This document shows, one piece after another, positions 43,401-52,901 of a stretch of 64,000 bases of DNA. The stretch's first letter is position 1, and each line of letters opens with the position of its first letter. Source of the stretch: Lomentospora prolificans (taxonomy: Eukaryota; Ascomycota; Sordariomycetes; Microascales; Microascaceae); NCBI GenBank assembly GCA_029532625.1, contig JARFXM010000009.1, forward strand, positions 372,001-436,000. The letters run 5' to 3'. A program made the translations under genes and the position numbers. The notes below the pieces were generated by a model that saw nothing but the letters and a program-made list of their open reading frames with translations, searched no databases and had not been told where the DNA came from.

Positions 43401-45850
43401 GCGTGAATGTGCCCACCAACGTCTTACCTTCGGAGGATAGTGAAGATGACCCATTCGCCAGCATCCCTGATCTCACGGTGGATATGACGCTGGAGCTCCG
43501 GAATTTGAAGCTCGCGACAGAGAAAAAGGAACAGGTACACGTCAATCCCGAGGATACGCCGTCTCCGTCAAGCCCTTTGAAGACGCCAGCTGAAAGGAAG
43601 GGCTTCATTACTCTGTCACCTGATGCGGCACTCGACGAAGATGCTGTATCCCGAGCCCGAAACGAGTTGACGAAACTGGAAAGTAGGGCTGCAGGTTTCC
43701 CTGGAAATGGAGAGGAGGATGTTGAACACGAGATAACTATCAATGAGGGTCGCAACGCGGGACGCACACCATCCAAGAGGCGGAATCTAACCATTTCATT
43801 TTCATCTCCAGTAGCATCCATCATCCGGGATGTCCTGCCAGAGGACCTCAATGATATGTCAGAAGTCGAATCTCCTACAGACGCGTCGGTTAACCAGGAA
43901 TACTCGCCCGATAGAGAGCCGGTTGGAGGTGCAAGGAAGCCAAGCATGTCAAGCAATTACCGCAAGGGACCGCGGGGCCTCCGGCAGTCTTCGTTCGCCA
44001 AGATGACATTTGTTCCCCGCCCTGTGTCCCGTATAGATGAGCAGGAAGAAGATAGCGCGTTGGTGAGCCTGTCTCAGGGTAGGCAGGTCAGCATTGTCGG
44101 CGAAAATAGCGCAATCGAGCACTTCACCCCTCCTAACAATCGCCGAACGAGTGTAAGTTTCATCATCAAATCAGCTAGGGGAACTGCTGAGGGCGATGCG
44201 GACGCCAGTGCCATCATTGGGCAGAATGTCGGTAACCTATCGCTAAGCCCTCTTTCGGAGTTTACGATGAACCATGCCGACCAGTCTTACGGACTTGAGG
44301 TTAGCTATGTCCTAGGAGACAAGCATCTGGTGTCCGGTGACGGTTCCAAGAGAGTCATGTCAATCTCAATCCGTGACCTCGTGGATCGGCTGACGGAGGT
44401 GGAGCCTTCAGAACCGTTCTGGGATAGCTTGGTTTCTCTTGACCTTCATGAAAAGAGACTCTCGAGCCTCCATATGCTGGATGAGTTCTGTGGGCGCCTT
44501 GTCAGCCTCGACGCTTCGAACAATGCTTTAGGGCACCTAGATGGTGTACCATCTACCATTCGCCAGCTCCGAGTCAGCCACAACATGCTCTCGGAGTTGA
44601 CTTCGTGGGACCATTTGGCCAACCTCCAGTATCTCGACATTTCCAACAACGATGTTCGAAGCCTGTCTGCGCTCAAGAATTTGGTGCATTTGCGAAGCAT
44701 CAAGGCTGACAACAACCTGCTGACGAGCATTGACGGAATCAACGAACTTGATGGACTTCTTACTCTCCGAGCGAGGAATAACCGCATCGAGGAACTTGAC
44801 TTCGAAGGATGCGGACTTGAAAGGCTCGCGGAGCTAGACCTAGCTGGCAACCATATTACCGCAGTCAAAAAAATTGAGAAACTCTCGGCTCTCACTACTC
44901 TCAAGCTCCAGCGAAACCAGCTTGAATCATTCCGATGCGAGAGCAAGGCGCAGAGCCTACGTTACCTGGATGTCGGCGACAACAAGTTGCAGACCCTGGA
45001 CCTTGCTGAGTTGCCCAAGCTCCGTCTTCTACATGCCGATAGGAATCAAATTTCTAGGATTGCAGGCTTCTCGCATGCCCGGTATCTCGACAGCCTTTCG
45101 CTCCGGGAGCAAAAGGGCGACGAGCCGCTCGACGTTTCGTTTCTCTCTAGCGCCTATGAGGTGCGTAAGCTGTTCCTCTCGGGCAATTACATCAAGCGCT
45201 TCGAGCCGCAAGTAGATTTTCTCAATCTTCAATTCCTTGAGCTGGCCAACTGTGGCCTGCAAAGTCTCCCCCCGAACCTTGGGCAACTCATGCCCAACCT
45301 TCGCACACTCAACATCAACTTCAACGCCATATCAGACCTATCTCCCCTACGGTTCGTGCCCAGGATGAAGAAACTGCTCGCGGCGGGCAACCGACTGGCA
45401 GATACAACGGCAGTCACAGAGCTGTTGACGGACTTTCCACACCTAACGAGACTGGATCTGAGAGACAACCCGATAACGCTGGGTTTTTACCCTCCCCTGC
45501 AGGTACTCGTCCATGCAGACGGTAACAGCGGTAGTGCAGATGGATTTGCCCTCCCCGAGGCGGATACAGAGAGAGATGAGAAGTTCGCTAGCAGGCTCGA
45601 CGGAGCCACGAGGCTGAGGAGAAGATTATATGAAGTTGTGTTTGTCGGATGCTGTGGCCGACTCAAGGTGCTCGATGGATTAGTAGTGAAGAGGAACGTC
45701 ATCCTTGCGCGGGACGAGACATTTGAGGCGCTTATCAAAGAGGGACTCCTTCCTGATGACCTTGAGGAGGAAGGGGTGGTGAAAGAAGAGAGAAAGCGAG
45801 ACGGAGATACCGTGACGAGCCGGTGGTGGGCTGAGGATAGCTTCGCATGA
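40430..45850 (+). CDS. cdc11: Septation initiation network scaffold, Cdc11/SnaD/Nud1 type (LRR protein)
   Basis: The product is one uninterrupted frame of 1806 residues. Cdc11-type proteins dock the septation initiation network (Sid4, Spg1-Cdc7 module) at spindle pole bodies. The N-terminus begins MSHAWLDSLSEDWVSQPP and has the family-like block EWRKRLVYGELAYGEQRDLF at about residues 143-162. A long disordered Ser/Pro-rich middle follows, with many SP/TP sites that could be CDK or Polo targets. Leucine-rich repeats span about residues 1331-1700 (for example LVSLDLHEKRLSSLHML, LQYLDISNNDVRSLSALKNL, LRTLNINFNAISDLSPL), with the LRR cap motif LTRLDLRDNPITLGFYPPLQ. Large N-terminal disorder plus C-terminal SDS22-like LRRs is the Cdc11/Nud1 architecture. 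The start has G at -3. It is much larger than yeast Nud1 (851 residues), as expected in moulds. The family assignment is by architecture and motifs. Confidence 0.88.
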   Translation: MSHAWLDSLSEDWVSQPPSEEPSMAQIQPIKSADSENRKSTHLKGLGSRIPRPIDATTSSAIGANDDSFNVLAERSLSYINITAPRNGVSTHHSAKSPGSQRDRYTSRTVSGATNNSVIHNTVQHRSTSGSPGKSKGHTPEWRKRLVYGELAYGEQRDLFCSAAAGLEDIFKPPPVQNMTETTEDPFVEDDSVRNETTLPSSPPVFRPPPALEDSVVSEDAHDIRHTDVTPSPSPRKGLKDIRYRIVDESAHFQSDNDFSIHQDATFERGSRQSSTHEQSEHKLQAPHGESRKPSSQSVVQNEDFSPIFLSKHSSGDGQVDFAPMDLPADQLRSKLENLRLNQMLIDSVTEDSIALDGPPQRFKESLVDTTEDYVRNGGFLNLQRGGRSAEGSFRHRLLSPVGNESSEMLPEESLQASTPKQFPSVKTMPSTHQVSFDMSPRVPRAPHPSPDKRANQSQASGGSPLKLFGPYDTFTNQTLMRRISQFEEQMSNSSRQTFQADPFEASTKESQIEHSSAQERQQKQRSVSRFGAGDLEGYQFQSDLSGFSEGDGDLVDEGSGHDISRQENTHPEEIERAVDSSPPDGSQLFVRRRRRKSAASESDFQGATLGSRNVSGNSNRFLNTPKRDGGSEGKRPRTSPSKNPTPKRRRTLHESDIAYGREEDPLNVDAVQSTHQQMQAAIGKKRKDNRAEDRQKLADPELLAHRQILRPRTPTPSQRSSIQREKPPVADGLPSQGKKLKRSPIRNGQSSAASQSMLPAESERKPSIKTQDFLDEAAQIMAMIRNQVRPTTLASVQESEAENASPEGDHYGDDTWQESTREPFSRPPSRDGGPVARAVPARQEDPEILNRLKKYQELSDMGEVITSSIRSMGLAREAIRAAHEVERQLRLSARGRPNLADMAEDEEFSDPPNIRITHGHVESGNHNHTGVTFPSTSSNSTNRSYPTNSSRTSENKKTIAPQSVSHLIPDQVGSMYLDKENKVWIRKKSGVNVPTNVLPSEDSEDDPFASIPDLTVDMTLELRNLKLATEKKEQVHVNPEDTPSPSSPLKTPAERKGFITLSPDAALDEDAVSRARNELTKLESRAAGFPGNGEEDVEHEITINEGRNAGRTPSKRRNLTISFSSPVASIIRDVLPEDLNDMSEVESPTDASVNQEYSPDREPVGGARKPSMSSNYRKGPRGLRQSSFAKMTFVPRPVSRIDEQEEDSALVSLSQGRQVSIVGENSAIEHFTPPNNRRTSVSFIIKSARGTAEGDADASAIIGQNVGNLSLSPLSEFTMNHADQSYGLEVSYVLGDKHLVSGDGSKRVMSISIRDLVDRLTEVEPSEPFWDSLVSLDLHEKRLSSLHMLDEFCGRLVSLDASNNALGHLDGVPSTIRQLRVSHNMLSELTSWDHLANLQYLDISNNDVRSLSALKNLVHLRSIKADNNLLTSIDGINELDGLLTLRARNNRIEELDFEGCGLERLAELDLAGNHITAVKKIEKLSALTTLKLQRNQLESFRCESKAQSLRYLDVGDNKLQTLDLAELPKLRLLHADRNQISRIAGFSHARYLDSLSLREQKGDEPLDVSFLSSAYEVRKLFLSGNYIKRFEPQVDFLNLQFLELANCGLQSLPPNLGQLMPNLRTLNINFNAISDLSPLRFVPRMKKLLAAGNRLADTTAVTELLTDFPHLTRLDLRDNPITLGFYPPLQVLVHADGNSGSADGFALPEADTERDEKFASRLDGATRLRRRLYEVVFVGCCGRLKVLDGLVVKRNVILARDETFEALIKEGLLPDDLEEEGVVKEERKRDGDTVTSRWWAEDSFA

Positions 45851-48257
45851 GAAGCATGCTTGAGATGATTACGTTTCGCGCGTTGTTCTTTTTACCTGTA
45901 CTTTTGCTACTGTCGTTGTTAAAGGTGTTCGTTTACTGGGCGTTGCATCTTGCATTTTGTTTGGGTTGGCACGGCGGAAACATCACGAAAGGTTCTTGCA
46001 CTTGTCATGGAGCGGCTCTTGGGACAATGCACAAAACAAAACAACAAGCAGATTAAGTGTAACTTTAGAGGTTTACGTATGAATTTCATTGCATCCAATT
46101 GGGATGGACAGCCTAGTACGGTTTATCCTAGAGCGGCTTTCTGCATAGCGCGTGAAGTCTCCACGGCGCGCGCCATGCCTCAACTATATTCAAAGACGGC
46201 AGGGTGAAGTCTGTGTGGTGTTCTAGGCCAGTGGAGACAATCAACATTGGAGGGTTTGGGAATAATACAGACTTCTTTCCCAGCTCCGGGCCGAATTTCG
46301 GTTTCTAGTGCCAATCGGGCAAGGCACCGGCACAAGCTTGTACAAAGCTTGTTTCTTCTCACCGTTAACAAAAAGGAGATTTACCCATCGCAATTATCCC
46401 AGTTGGCTCTCTCATGCCGACTACAGACGAGCTAGGGCTAGCTACGACAAGGCAATCGCAGACACGGCATTGGCGTGTCGGGGATCCTTTGGGGAATCGG
46501 CCATCAGTTCGCCGAGAAGGCCGGAGCAGCGGAGCAAGACAAGAGAACTGAGGTTGGGCTACGGGAATGGCGTGTCTCGGCAAGGAAAATCACGTTGGGG
46601 GTGTTGATAGACATGGGGGCCTTTCTCGATACGACTCAATCGTGACAACGTGTCCCGGACTATCGGTTTCCAAGGGGAAGGCCGAAAAAAAAAATTTGAG
46701 CAAGAAATTTTTTTCATCGGTCATGTTTGGTTGTGAGCCCCTTTGTTTACTTGGGCAATTGGTGTTTCATTTGGTGGCTATTTGAAGGGCTAAGGACCAA
46801 TGCCCGCTACCTTGCCAGCTCAAGCTATGACGATACAGGGTTTGGGGCTGATACTCTGTCGGAGCTTATCGTTTGGTGGGAATATTGGGGTTTACACCAG
46901 GAGCATTGAACCAGGCCAGTGAGACATGTGCTATCCCTGCAATTCGCTGAAGCAGGTTTCCTCGCCATGCGCCTCTTGAAAAAAGCCCCCGAAATCCTGA
47001 AGCTGGGGGAAACCCGCAACGTGCTCTCTGATACGGACATTACTCTGTATGATCCAAGACGGCAAGGCCAGCAATTTGTCGCATAGTGGGGAAGCAAAAA
47101 CATCATCGATCTGGGATTCTCCCCTCTTTCTCGGTTGCATGGACCTGCGTTCCTTCCCCCTCACCTCACGTCATTCTGCGTCTCTGTAATTTATTCGCCT
47201 GACAGCGCCAGGCTTAGGCCCTGTATTCCGAGAGTTATCGCCCGGTGGAGTGTTAATGGCAAGGATGGGTGGGCGGGAGTCGGTGTGGCAGGCGGGAAAT
47301 GCGACCCGAACAAGCTTCGAGTGGTACTGGGTATGCCAGCTTCATAAATGTCGGTGATAGTGTCAACTGGACCCAATGGTGTTCCTTGCTCTTTCCCTCT
47401 TCTGAGCCAATGTCTTGAAAAATTCCCTCGCCAGCAACCACATGTAGTCATCACGTTAGCGTTTCAGCGCAGAAAGGAGCACCCCAGAGCCAGTAATTAT
47501 CGATTACTTGATACAAGACTCAGCCAGCGAGCACAAGTAAAGCTAGGCCTGGCCAGCACTATTACTTGCACAGCGCAGCTCCGGGAAGCTGGCTGGCAGA
47601 GGCTAGCCAGCAAATAATCGTCATTTTCACCTCTTTCAATTCTCAACATCACAGTCTCCAGACGGCAGGCAAAACACACAGACTTCCCATCACAGCTTGG
47701 TTGGCTGCCCAAAACCCTCCGCCGACACGCACCAGTCACCCCTGCACAACCAAGGTCCCCAAACCGTCCAACTGCCTCCCACATCCCAGCACCTGCATCT
47801 GCACTCGTGACGATTATCTCATAAGACTCCACGTACGCTTGTCGTTTCTGCCTCAACCTGGCTGGCCGCCGAAATTCAAACACAAACAAAATAATACCCT
47901 TTTTGCTTTCTTTGAACCTCGCCCACAATCACAACAAGCCCTCCTTTTGAGCCGACAACTCCAATCATCCAAACATTCCGCGACTTCCCGGCACCCCTCG
48001 CGATTGCTCGATTGCTCGAGTGCACGTCGTCTGAACGTCTCTAATTCCCGCGAGCCGCCTTTTTGTGTGGCGCCGATATTCCGCCGCTGGCACGTCCTGC
48101 GAATGTCAGCACCTTTGCCGTTAGCGTCCGCTTCGACTGTCGAGACGAGGTAGTCGGCTTCACTACAACTCGGGCGAGCCCCGTCGCTCCTCCACCTCAC
48201 AGCTAGGCCCTGCCAAACCATGGTGCTGGGCGGCCACCGCCTTCCAAGCTGCCAGCC
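45851..48257. other. Intergenic region, cdc11 3' end to TBC gene leader
   Basis: The left part is the cdc11 3' UTR. From about 47600 the + strand becomes CT-rich, consistent with the TBC gene leader. Open frames (longest about 195 codons at 47566-48153) have no domain and biased leader-like composition. A 77-codon - strand frame at 46931-47164 looks protein-like but is unsupported. Confidence 0.5.
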
Positions 48258-48327
48258 ATGGTCTCCGGATCTTCTCCCCCACTCTCTCTCGAGCGCTCTG
48301 TCTCCCAGCAAAGCTCCGCCTCTGTAA
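48220..48327 (+). promoter_or_regulatory. uORF overlapping the TBC gene start (35 codons)
   Basis: An ATG at 48220 in strong context (AAACCATGG) opens a 35-codon frame ending TAA at 48325-48327. It runs out of frame across the annotated start at 48258. If the transcript starts upstream of 48220, it should reduce initiation at the main ATG. The transcript start and leader splicing are unknown. Confidence 0.4.
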
Positions 48328-51300
48328 GGAGCCAGCGGTCCTCCACCGTCCGCGCCTCCAGAGCTCGAAAGCTCTCTCAGCAAACTACGAGCTCCGCCTC
48401 GTCTATCGCCGCCTCCGACAAGTCCCTCACCTCGTTTCCTTCCTTCTCACCTGACTCGCCCCGTGCCGAGCGTTCAAACGTGCTTGGGTCTCCCGATTTC
48501 GATACCTCCCCGGCTGCCTCCAAGGCGTCCAAGGTTACGAAGACGAGGAAGAAGCCCTCTATCAACGAGGAGTCTTGCGTCGAGGATGGAGGTGCTCCAC
48601 CTGTGCCCTCCGCCGTGAAGAACCTCGTCAACGACTTGGTCGACGCCTCCTCTCCCCATCGGTCAAGGAACGCGCTGTTTGAGGATTCGCCTCTGGCCAC
48701 TCAGAGTATTCCCGGTGCCTTGCACCTCGCCGACGACACCCATATCCAGAGGTTGATATCCCGACATGGGGCCCTCGGCCTCGTCCGCCAAATCGCTACA
48801 GATCTCGCCCAGCGAGATGCCCAGATCGCTGCTCTCCGAAGACGCGCAGATAACAGAGAGCGTGCCTTGCGCAAAATCATTCTCGAATGCGGGTTATCGA
48901 CGATGGACATGGAGACTCGCCTCCGTAGCATCGAATTCGACATGCGAGTCAACGGCCGAAGCACGGCTGGTGGTCCACTATCTGACCTTATGAGCGATGC
49001 CATGCAGGATACCGTGACCGTCGATGCCTTTGGCCTCACTTCGGTACCCGATGCAACCATCCGTGCGAGCAGCCTTTCAGTCGCAAACCAGGATGGATCT
49101 AAGACTGCTACGAAGGGTTGGAAGGAGTTCTTTTGGGGTACTTCGACTAACAGGCGGCCAAGTCGTGCTAGTAGCACCAGCGGCGATGCCGTGCCTGCAA
49201 CGTCTCGCCTCCCCAGAACCCAGTCCGGATTTGACCGACGGCCCCCTCTGCAAGAGGACTTGTTCAACCCACCCGGTCCCGACTCGGCCTCTGTACGCAG
49301 TTCTAGTAGAGCTTCAAGCGTTGCGCCTAGCGACAAAAAGGGTCCGGCATCTCTTGCAAGTTTGGCCCTCCGTTTAGTCGCCGGTGGAGCGGTTGCTGCC
49401 CGAGATGGAAGCGTTGGACCCGGTGACCGAAGCAGGTCGGCAAGCGACGGTATCGCCGAAGCCGTCGCAGCCCCAAACTCCAGCAAAACACCTTCAGTTG
49501 CGAGTGTTAGAACTAGTCAGTCGGCTCGGACGGCTCCGGCACAGGGAGGCCCTAGAGCGTTGATGGCCATGCGCCGCACCGCCAATGCGGCTGCTGCCTC
49601 TGCTGTTACGAGAGCTCAACAGCAGCCGGAGAGACGTGATGGCAACGTCGGGAGTCCACCTGGAAGCGCTCGCCTTGCCCAACAAGAAAGCTATGGCCCT
49701 GTTGAGATGGACACCATTGTGCCACCCGAAGCGCAACCGCCGACTCTGACACAGCACACTTATAATAACTATGGCGCATCAGGCTTCCTGACAGATCGCT
49801 TCGGTTTCATCTACGACCAGAGACGCAAGAAGCGGCAGAGGGATGCAGCCAGGATGAGTCGCTATATGAAGAACAGCCGCGCTGAGATGTTGAACAGCAG
49901 ATCAACCCCCATGTCACCCGTTCCTGCCACTGCGGAGGACGACCAGCCTACGAGCCCAAAGCCGGATGCTACGAATGATGGCGCTCGTCCCGGTTCGCCG
50001 ACATCCCTCGAAGATGACAGCAAGCCTAAGAGATGGCAGGATTACTTGAACATTGCGACTTTCCCAACGGAATTGCTCGCACACATGCCTACTATTAGTG
50101 CCCCGTCACTCGAGGTCATGGAAGCTGCAGAGACCGCAACAGCCTCAAAATTGCCTGGCCTCCTCACCTCTGACGATCGCGGTTTCGTGCCCACTGCGAA
50201 CCCTACATCCGCGGTAGACAGCGGCGACACACTTCCGGTTTCTGTAACTCCCACCGATACCGATACCGATACCGATACTAAGCCTATCGCCGAAACGGAT
50301 ACCGATTCAGCCACGCTGGTGAAGGAGGACACCGAACCAGTGAAGCTTCTCCTGCAACAGCTCAATGACGTCCACGATTCCCTTCAGCGAGACAAGACGA
50401 TGCGCTGGAACGACTTTCTCCGTAAAGTACGTGCTGAGAGGCGACGCGAAGGCGAAGCAGCAGCTGCCGCCGCAATTGCGACCGCCACAGCACGATTCGA
50501 GACCCCAGCCGTGATTCTTCCCGAGGCTAAATTGACTGACGGCGAGATGATTGGCATATCGGGTCTTGGCAACAAGGGCAAGGTCGGCCGAGCAAAGTGG
50601 AATGAGTTCAAGTCGCTGGTTTTGGGAGGTATCCCGGTTACATTCCGAAGCAAGGTGTGGTCTGAGTGCTCTGGCGCGTCAGCACTTCGTGTCCCGGGCT
50701 ACTATGACGACCTCGTCACCCAGCCCCCGTCGGAAGACGATGCCACCGTCGTTGCTCAGATTGAGATGGATATCCATCGAACCCTTACGGACAACATCTT
50801 CTTCCGAAAGGGGCCAGGCGTGGCGCGTCTCAATCAAGTTCTCCTGGCGTATGCTAGGCGGAATCCCGAGGTAGGCTACTGCCAGGGCATGAATCTTATC
50901 ACCGCCAATCTCCTCCTTATTATGCCCTCGGCCGAGGACGCCTTCTGGATCCTCACGTCTATCGTTGAGAATATCCTGCCACAAGGTTACTACGATCACA
51001 GCCTCCTCACTTCCCGCGCCGACCAGCAAGTACTCCGGCAGTACGTGCGCGAGGTTCTCCCACGGTTGTCCCAGCACCTTGACGACATGGGAGTAGAGCT
51101 TGAGGCTCTCACGTTCCAGTGGTTCCTCAGCGTGTTCACTGACTGTCTCTCGGCCGAGGCGCTCTTCCGCGTGTGGGACGTGGTGCTCTGCACCAACGAC
51201 GGCAGCACGTTTCTGTTCCAGGTCGCGCTTGCGCTGCTGAAACTTAACGAGTCCCAGCTGCTGCAGTGCGAGGCTCCCGCGGCGGTGTATACCTACATCA

Positions 51301-51548
51301 ACCATCAGATGACGAATCACGCCATCAGCATCGACGGGCTCATCCACGCGAGCGAGGGCCTAAGGAGGGTGGTGAAGAGGGAGGAAGTCGAAGCGAGGCG
51401 GGCCGAGGCAGTGAGAATCGAGAAGGAGATTATGAGGGAGCGAGAGGAGATGAGGAGCGGGAAGACGAAGACGAAAGTGACTGAGGATGGCGACGGCGCA
51501 TCACCGGACGCGCCTACTACGGGGACAGGGTCATCATCTAACAGTTAG
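48258..51548 (+). CDS. TBC-domain Rab GTPase-activating protein
   Basis: This is a single-exon frame of 1096 residues starting in ideal context (GCCATGG). TBC proteins stimulate GTP hydrolysis by Rab GTPases in membrane traffic. The TBC domain occupies about residues 790-1030: GIPVTFRSKVWSECSGA, then the arginine-finger motif IEMDIHR (about 833-839), the glutamine-finger motif GYCQGMNLITANLLL (about 872-886), then EALTFQWFLSVFTDCLS and LFRVWDVVLC. Both catalytic fingers are present, so it should be active. The N-terminal ~700 residues are Ser/Ala-rich and disordered, with a short coiled stretch (about 160-205) and a TDTDTDTD run at about 667-674. The C-terminus is a charged helix (EEVEARRAEAVRIEKEIMRE). 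The target Rab is not identifiable from sequence alone. Confidence 0.93.
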   Translation: MVSGSSPPLSLERSVSQQSSASVRSQRSSTVRASRARKLSQQTTSSASSIAASDKSLTSFPSFSPDSPRAERSNVLGSPDFDTSPAASKASKVTKTRKKPSINEESCVEDGGAPPVPSAVKNLVNDLVDASSPHRSRNALFEDSPLATQSIPGALHLADDTHIQRLISRHGALGLVRQIATDLAQRDAQIAALRRRADNRERALRKIILECGLSTMDMETRLRSIEFDMRVNGRSTAGGPLSDLMSDAMQDTVTVDAFGLTSVPDATIRASSLSVANQDGSKTATKGWKEFFWGTSTNRRPSRASSTSGDAVPATSRLPRTQSGFDRRPPLQEDLFNPPGPDSASVRSSSRASSVAPSDKKGPASLASLALRLVAGGAVAARDGSVGPGDRSRSASDGIAEAVAAPNSSKTPSVASVRTSQSARTAPAQGGPRALMAMRRTANAAAASAVTRAQQQPERRDGNVGSPPGSARLAQQESYGPVEMDTIVPPEAQPPTLTQHTYNNYGASGFLTDRFGFIYDQRRKKRQRDAARMSRYMKNSRAEMLNSRSTPMSPVPATAEDDQPTSPKPDATNDGARPGSPTSLEDDSKPKRWQDYLNIATFPTELLAHMPTISAPSLEVMEAAETATASKLPGLLTSDDRGFVPTANPTSAVDSGDTLPVSVTPTDTDTDTDTKPIAETDTDSATLVKEDTEPVKLLLQQLNDVHDSLQRDKTMRWNDFLRKVRAERRREGEAAAAAAIATATARFETPAVILPEAKLTDGEMIGISGLGNKGKVGRAKWNEFKSLVLGGIPVTFRSKVWSECSGASALRVPGYYDDLVTQPPSEDDATVVAQIEMDIHRTLTDNIFFRKGPGVARLNQVLLAYARRNPEVGYCQGMNLITANLLLIMPSAEDAFWILTSIVENILPQGYYDHSLLTSRADQQVLRQYVREVLPRLSQHLDDMGVELEALTFQWFLSVFTDCLSAEALFRVWDVVLCTNDGSTFLFQVALALLKLNESQLLQCEAPAAVYTYINHQMTNHAISIDGLIHASEGLRRVVKREEVEARRAEAVRIEKEIMREREEMRSGKTKTKVTEDGDGASPDAPTTGTGSSSNS
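50253..50276 (+). repeat. Coding hexanucleotide microsatellite (ACCGAT)x4
   Basis: Four perfect ACCGAT units encode alternating Thr-Asp in a disordered linker of the TBC protein; a related ACCGAT unit recurs at about 50300. It is likely length-variable between strains. Confidence 0.85.
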
Positions 51549-52090
51549 ACGGGTCGGAGAAAAGCGTTGGAAACTAATGGAGCATTATCTTGGTGGTTTA
51601 GGTGTTATTCCTTTGTTGGATTTGGGTTACTGGTGCTAAAGAGAGCGCGTCTTTTTTTTTTTTTTTGTTCTTTTTTTCCCGTCACCGAGGATCTGATTCC
51701 CCTCATTTACATTCCTTCAGTCTTTGGTTTCGATTCGGGTTGGGCTTTCATTTGTCCCGTCGTCCATGATACCCCTTTTCGGACAGATTACACCACAGCA
51801 CATACATGGTCGGTTAAAGTCACATTCCTTTGGTCGTTTATTACATCTTTGGGTCGCTCTTTTACAACTTTGACAGTATTAGAGCGGAGGCGACCGGGTG
51901 GGTTCGGCCGCCTGGTGTTCTGTATCTGAGCGGCGCATTTCTGGGGGCGCGGTCAGTAGAAATTAGGAGGAGATTAGAACAAAAAGAATAGTGAGATATT
52001 GAGTACAATAGTCGGCAACAGTATTAAAAGGCAGTAGAAAGATGTATCCATCCGCTCTGGTTGCCATGCGACTGCCATGACAGATCCATC
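51549..52090. other. Convergent 3' intergenic region
   Basis: The interval holds the 3' UTRs of the TBC gene (+) and the enoyl-CoA isomerase gene (-). A T15 run lies at 51652-51666. No gene is visible. Confidence 0.6.
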
Positions 52091-52901
52091 TTATAACCTG
52101 GCCACCTTCTTCCGGCTCATCCTCTCCTTCTCCTCGTCATCCCTCAGAAGCAGCTCCTTTTCCTTCTTGTCCTCGACGGCGAATCCTTCGTCAGTCAGGT
52201 AACTCCATGTTTCCCTGTACATCTCGACCTTGAGCATGCCATACACGCCCGACTGGCCCTTTTCCAGAATCTTCTTCTTCTGCACCAGCTCCAGCGCAGC
52301 CTCCAAGCCGCCGAGCCCGTCGACAATGCCTCCCTCCAGCGCCTCCGGGCCGGTAAACCTCTTGCCCTCGAGCACGAGGCCCCTGTACGTAGCGGCGGGG
52401 ACCTTTTCCCTAAAGATGGACGACATGGGGGCCTTGAGCAGCGCGCCGAAATCGACCTCGTTCAAGCACACGAAGCCCTTCTGCGGGTTCATGATCCTGT
52501 AGTCGTGGAACATGGCGAGCATCAAGCCGGCGGCGAAGGCGTGGCCGTTGAGCAGGGCGACGGTGGGCATGGGGAAGGAGAGGAGCTTGCGCCAGAGGGG
52601 ATAGAGGGCGTCGGTCCAGAAGGTCGGGGGTGGAGGAGGCGTGGGAGAGGTCGAGGCCGTTGGAGTAGAATTTGGGAAGGGCGGAGGTGGTGATTAGGAC
52701 GCCGGGGGGCTGGGTGGATTGGAGGGTGTCCAGGGCGGTGCTGAGGGCGTGGCAGAAGACGGAGGTGAGGCGGTTGTCGGGCGGGGAGGAGATTGTGAAG
52801 AGGTAGATTTTGGGGGAGGGCGAGGTGGCGGTTATGGTGCCGCCGGGGTGGTCTTCGAAGGGGGCGATGGGGATGGTGAAGAGCGAGGTTGCGGGCGCCA
52901 T
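52091..52901 (-). CDS. Peroxisomal enoyl-CoA isomerase/hydratase, with a one-base frameshift
   Basis: This is a crotonase-fold protein of beta-oxidation, probably a peroxisomal delta3-delta2-enoyl-CoA isomerase. From ATG 52901 (ideal context, CACCATGGC) the frame reads MAPATSLFTIPI and reaches FYSNGLDLSHASSTP, the first oxyanion-hole region. It then shifts. The continuation FPMPTVALLNGHAFAAG (second oxyanion loop), NEVDFGALLKAPM (Glu at the position used as catalytic base by EVDIG-type plant isomerases) and the rest to stop 52091 is in the next frame. The break maps to C5 on the coding strand (G5 at 52626-52630): with one C fewer, the whole 810 nt reads as 269 codons plus stop. It ends ARL, a PTS1-type peroxisomal signal. 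It is either an indel in the assembly or a recently inactivated gene. No intron can bridge it cleanly. Confidence 0.88.

Noticed and set aside
45847..46056. Hydrophobic 69-codon frame overlapping the cdc11 stop codon
   Set aside because: An ATGA overlap has no meaning for nuclear eukaryotic genes; the T-rich 3' UTR explains the Leu/Phe-rich hydrophobic stretch.
46931..47164. 77-codon - strand frame with fairly protein-like composition
   Set aside because: It is too short, has no motif and no continuation across plausible splice sites; noted only as a blastx target.
47566..48153. 195-codon + strand frame upstream of the TBC gene
   Set aside because: It sits in the CT-rich leader with Pro/Ser/His-biased composition and no domain.
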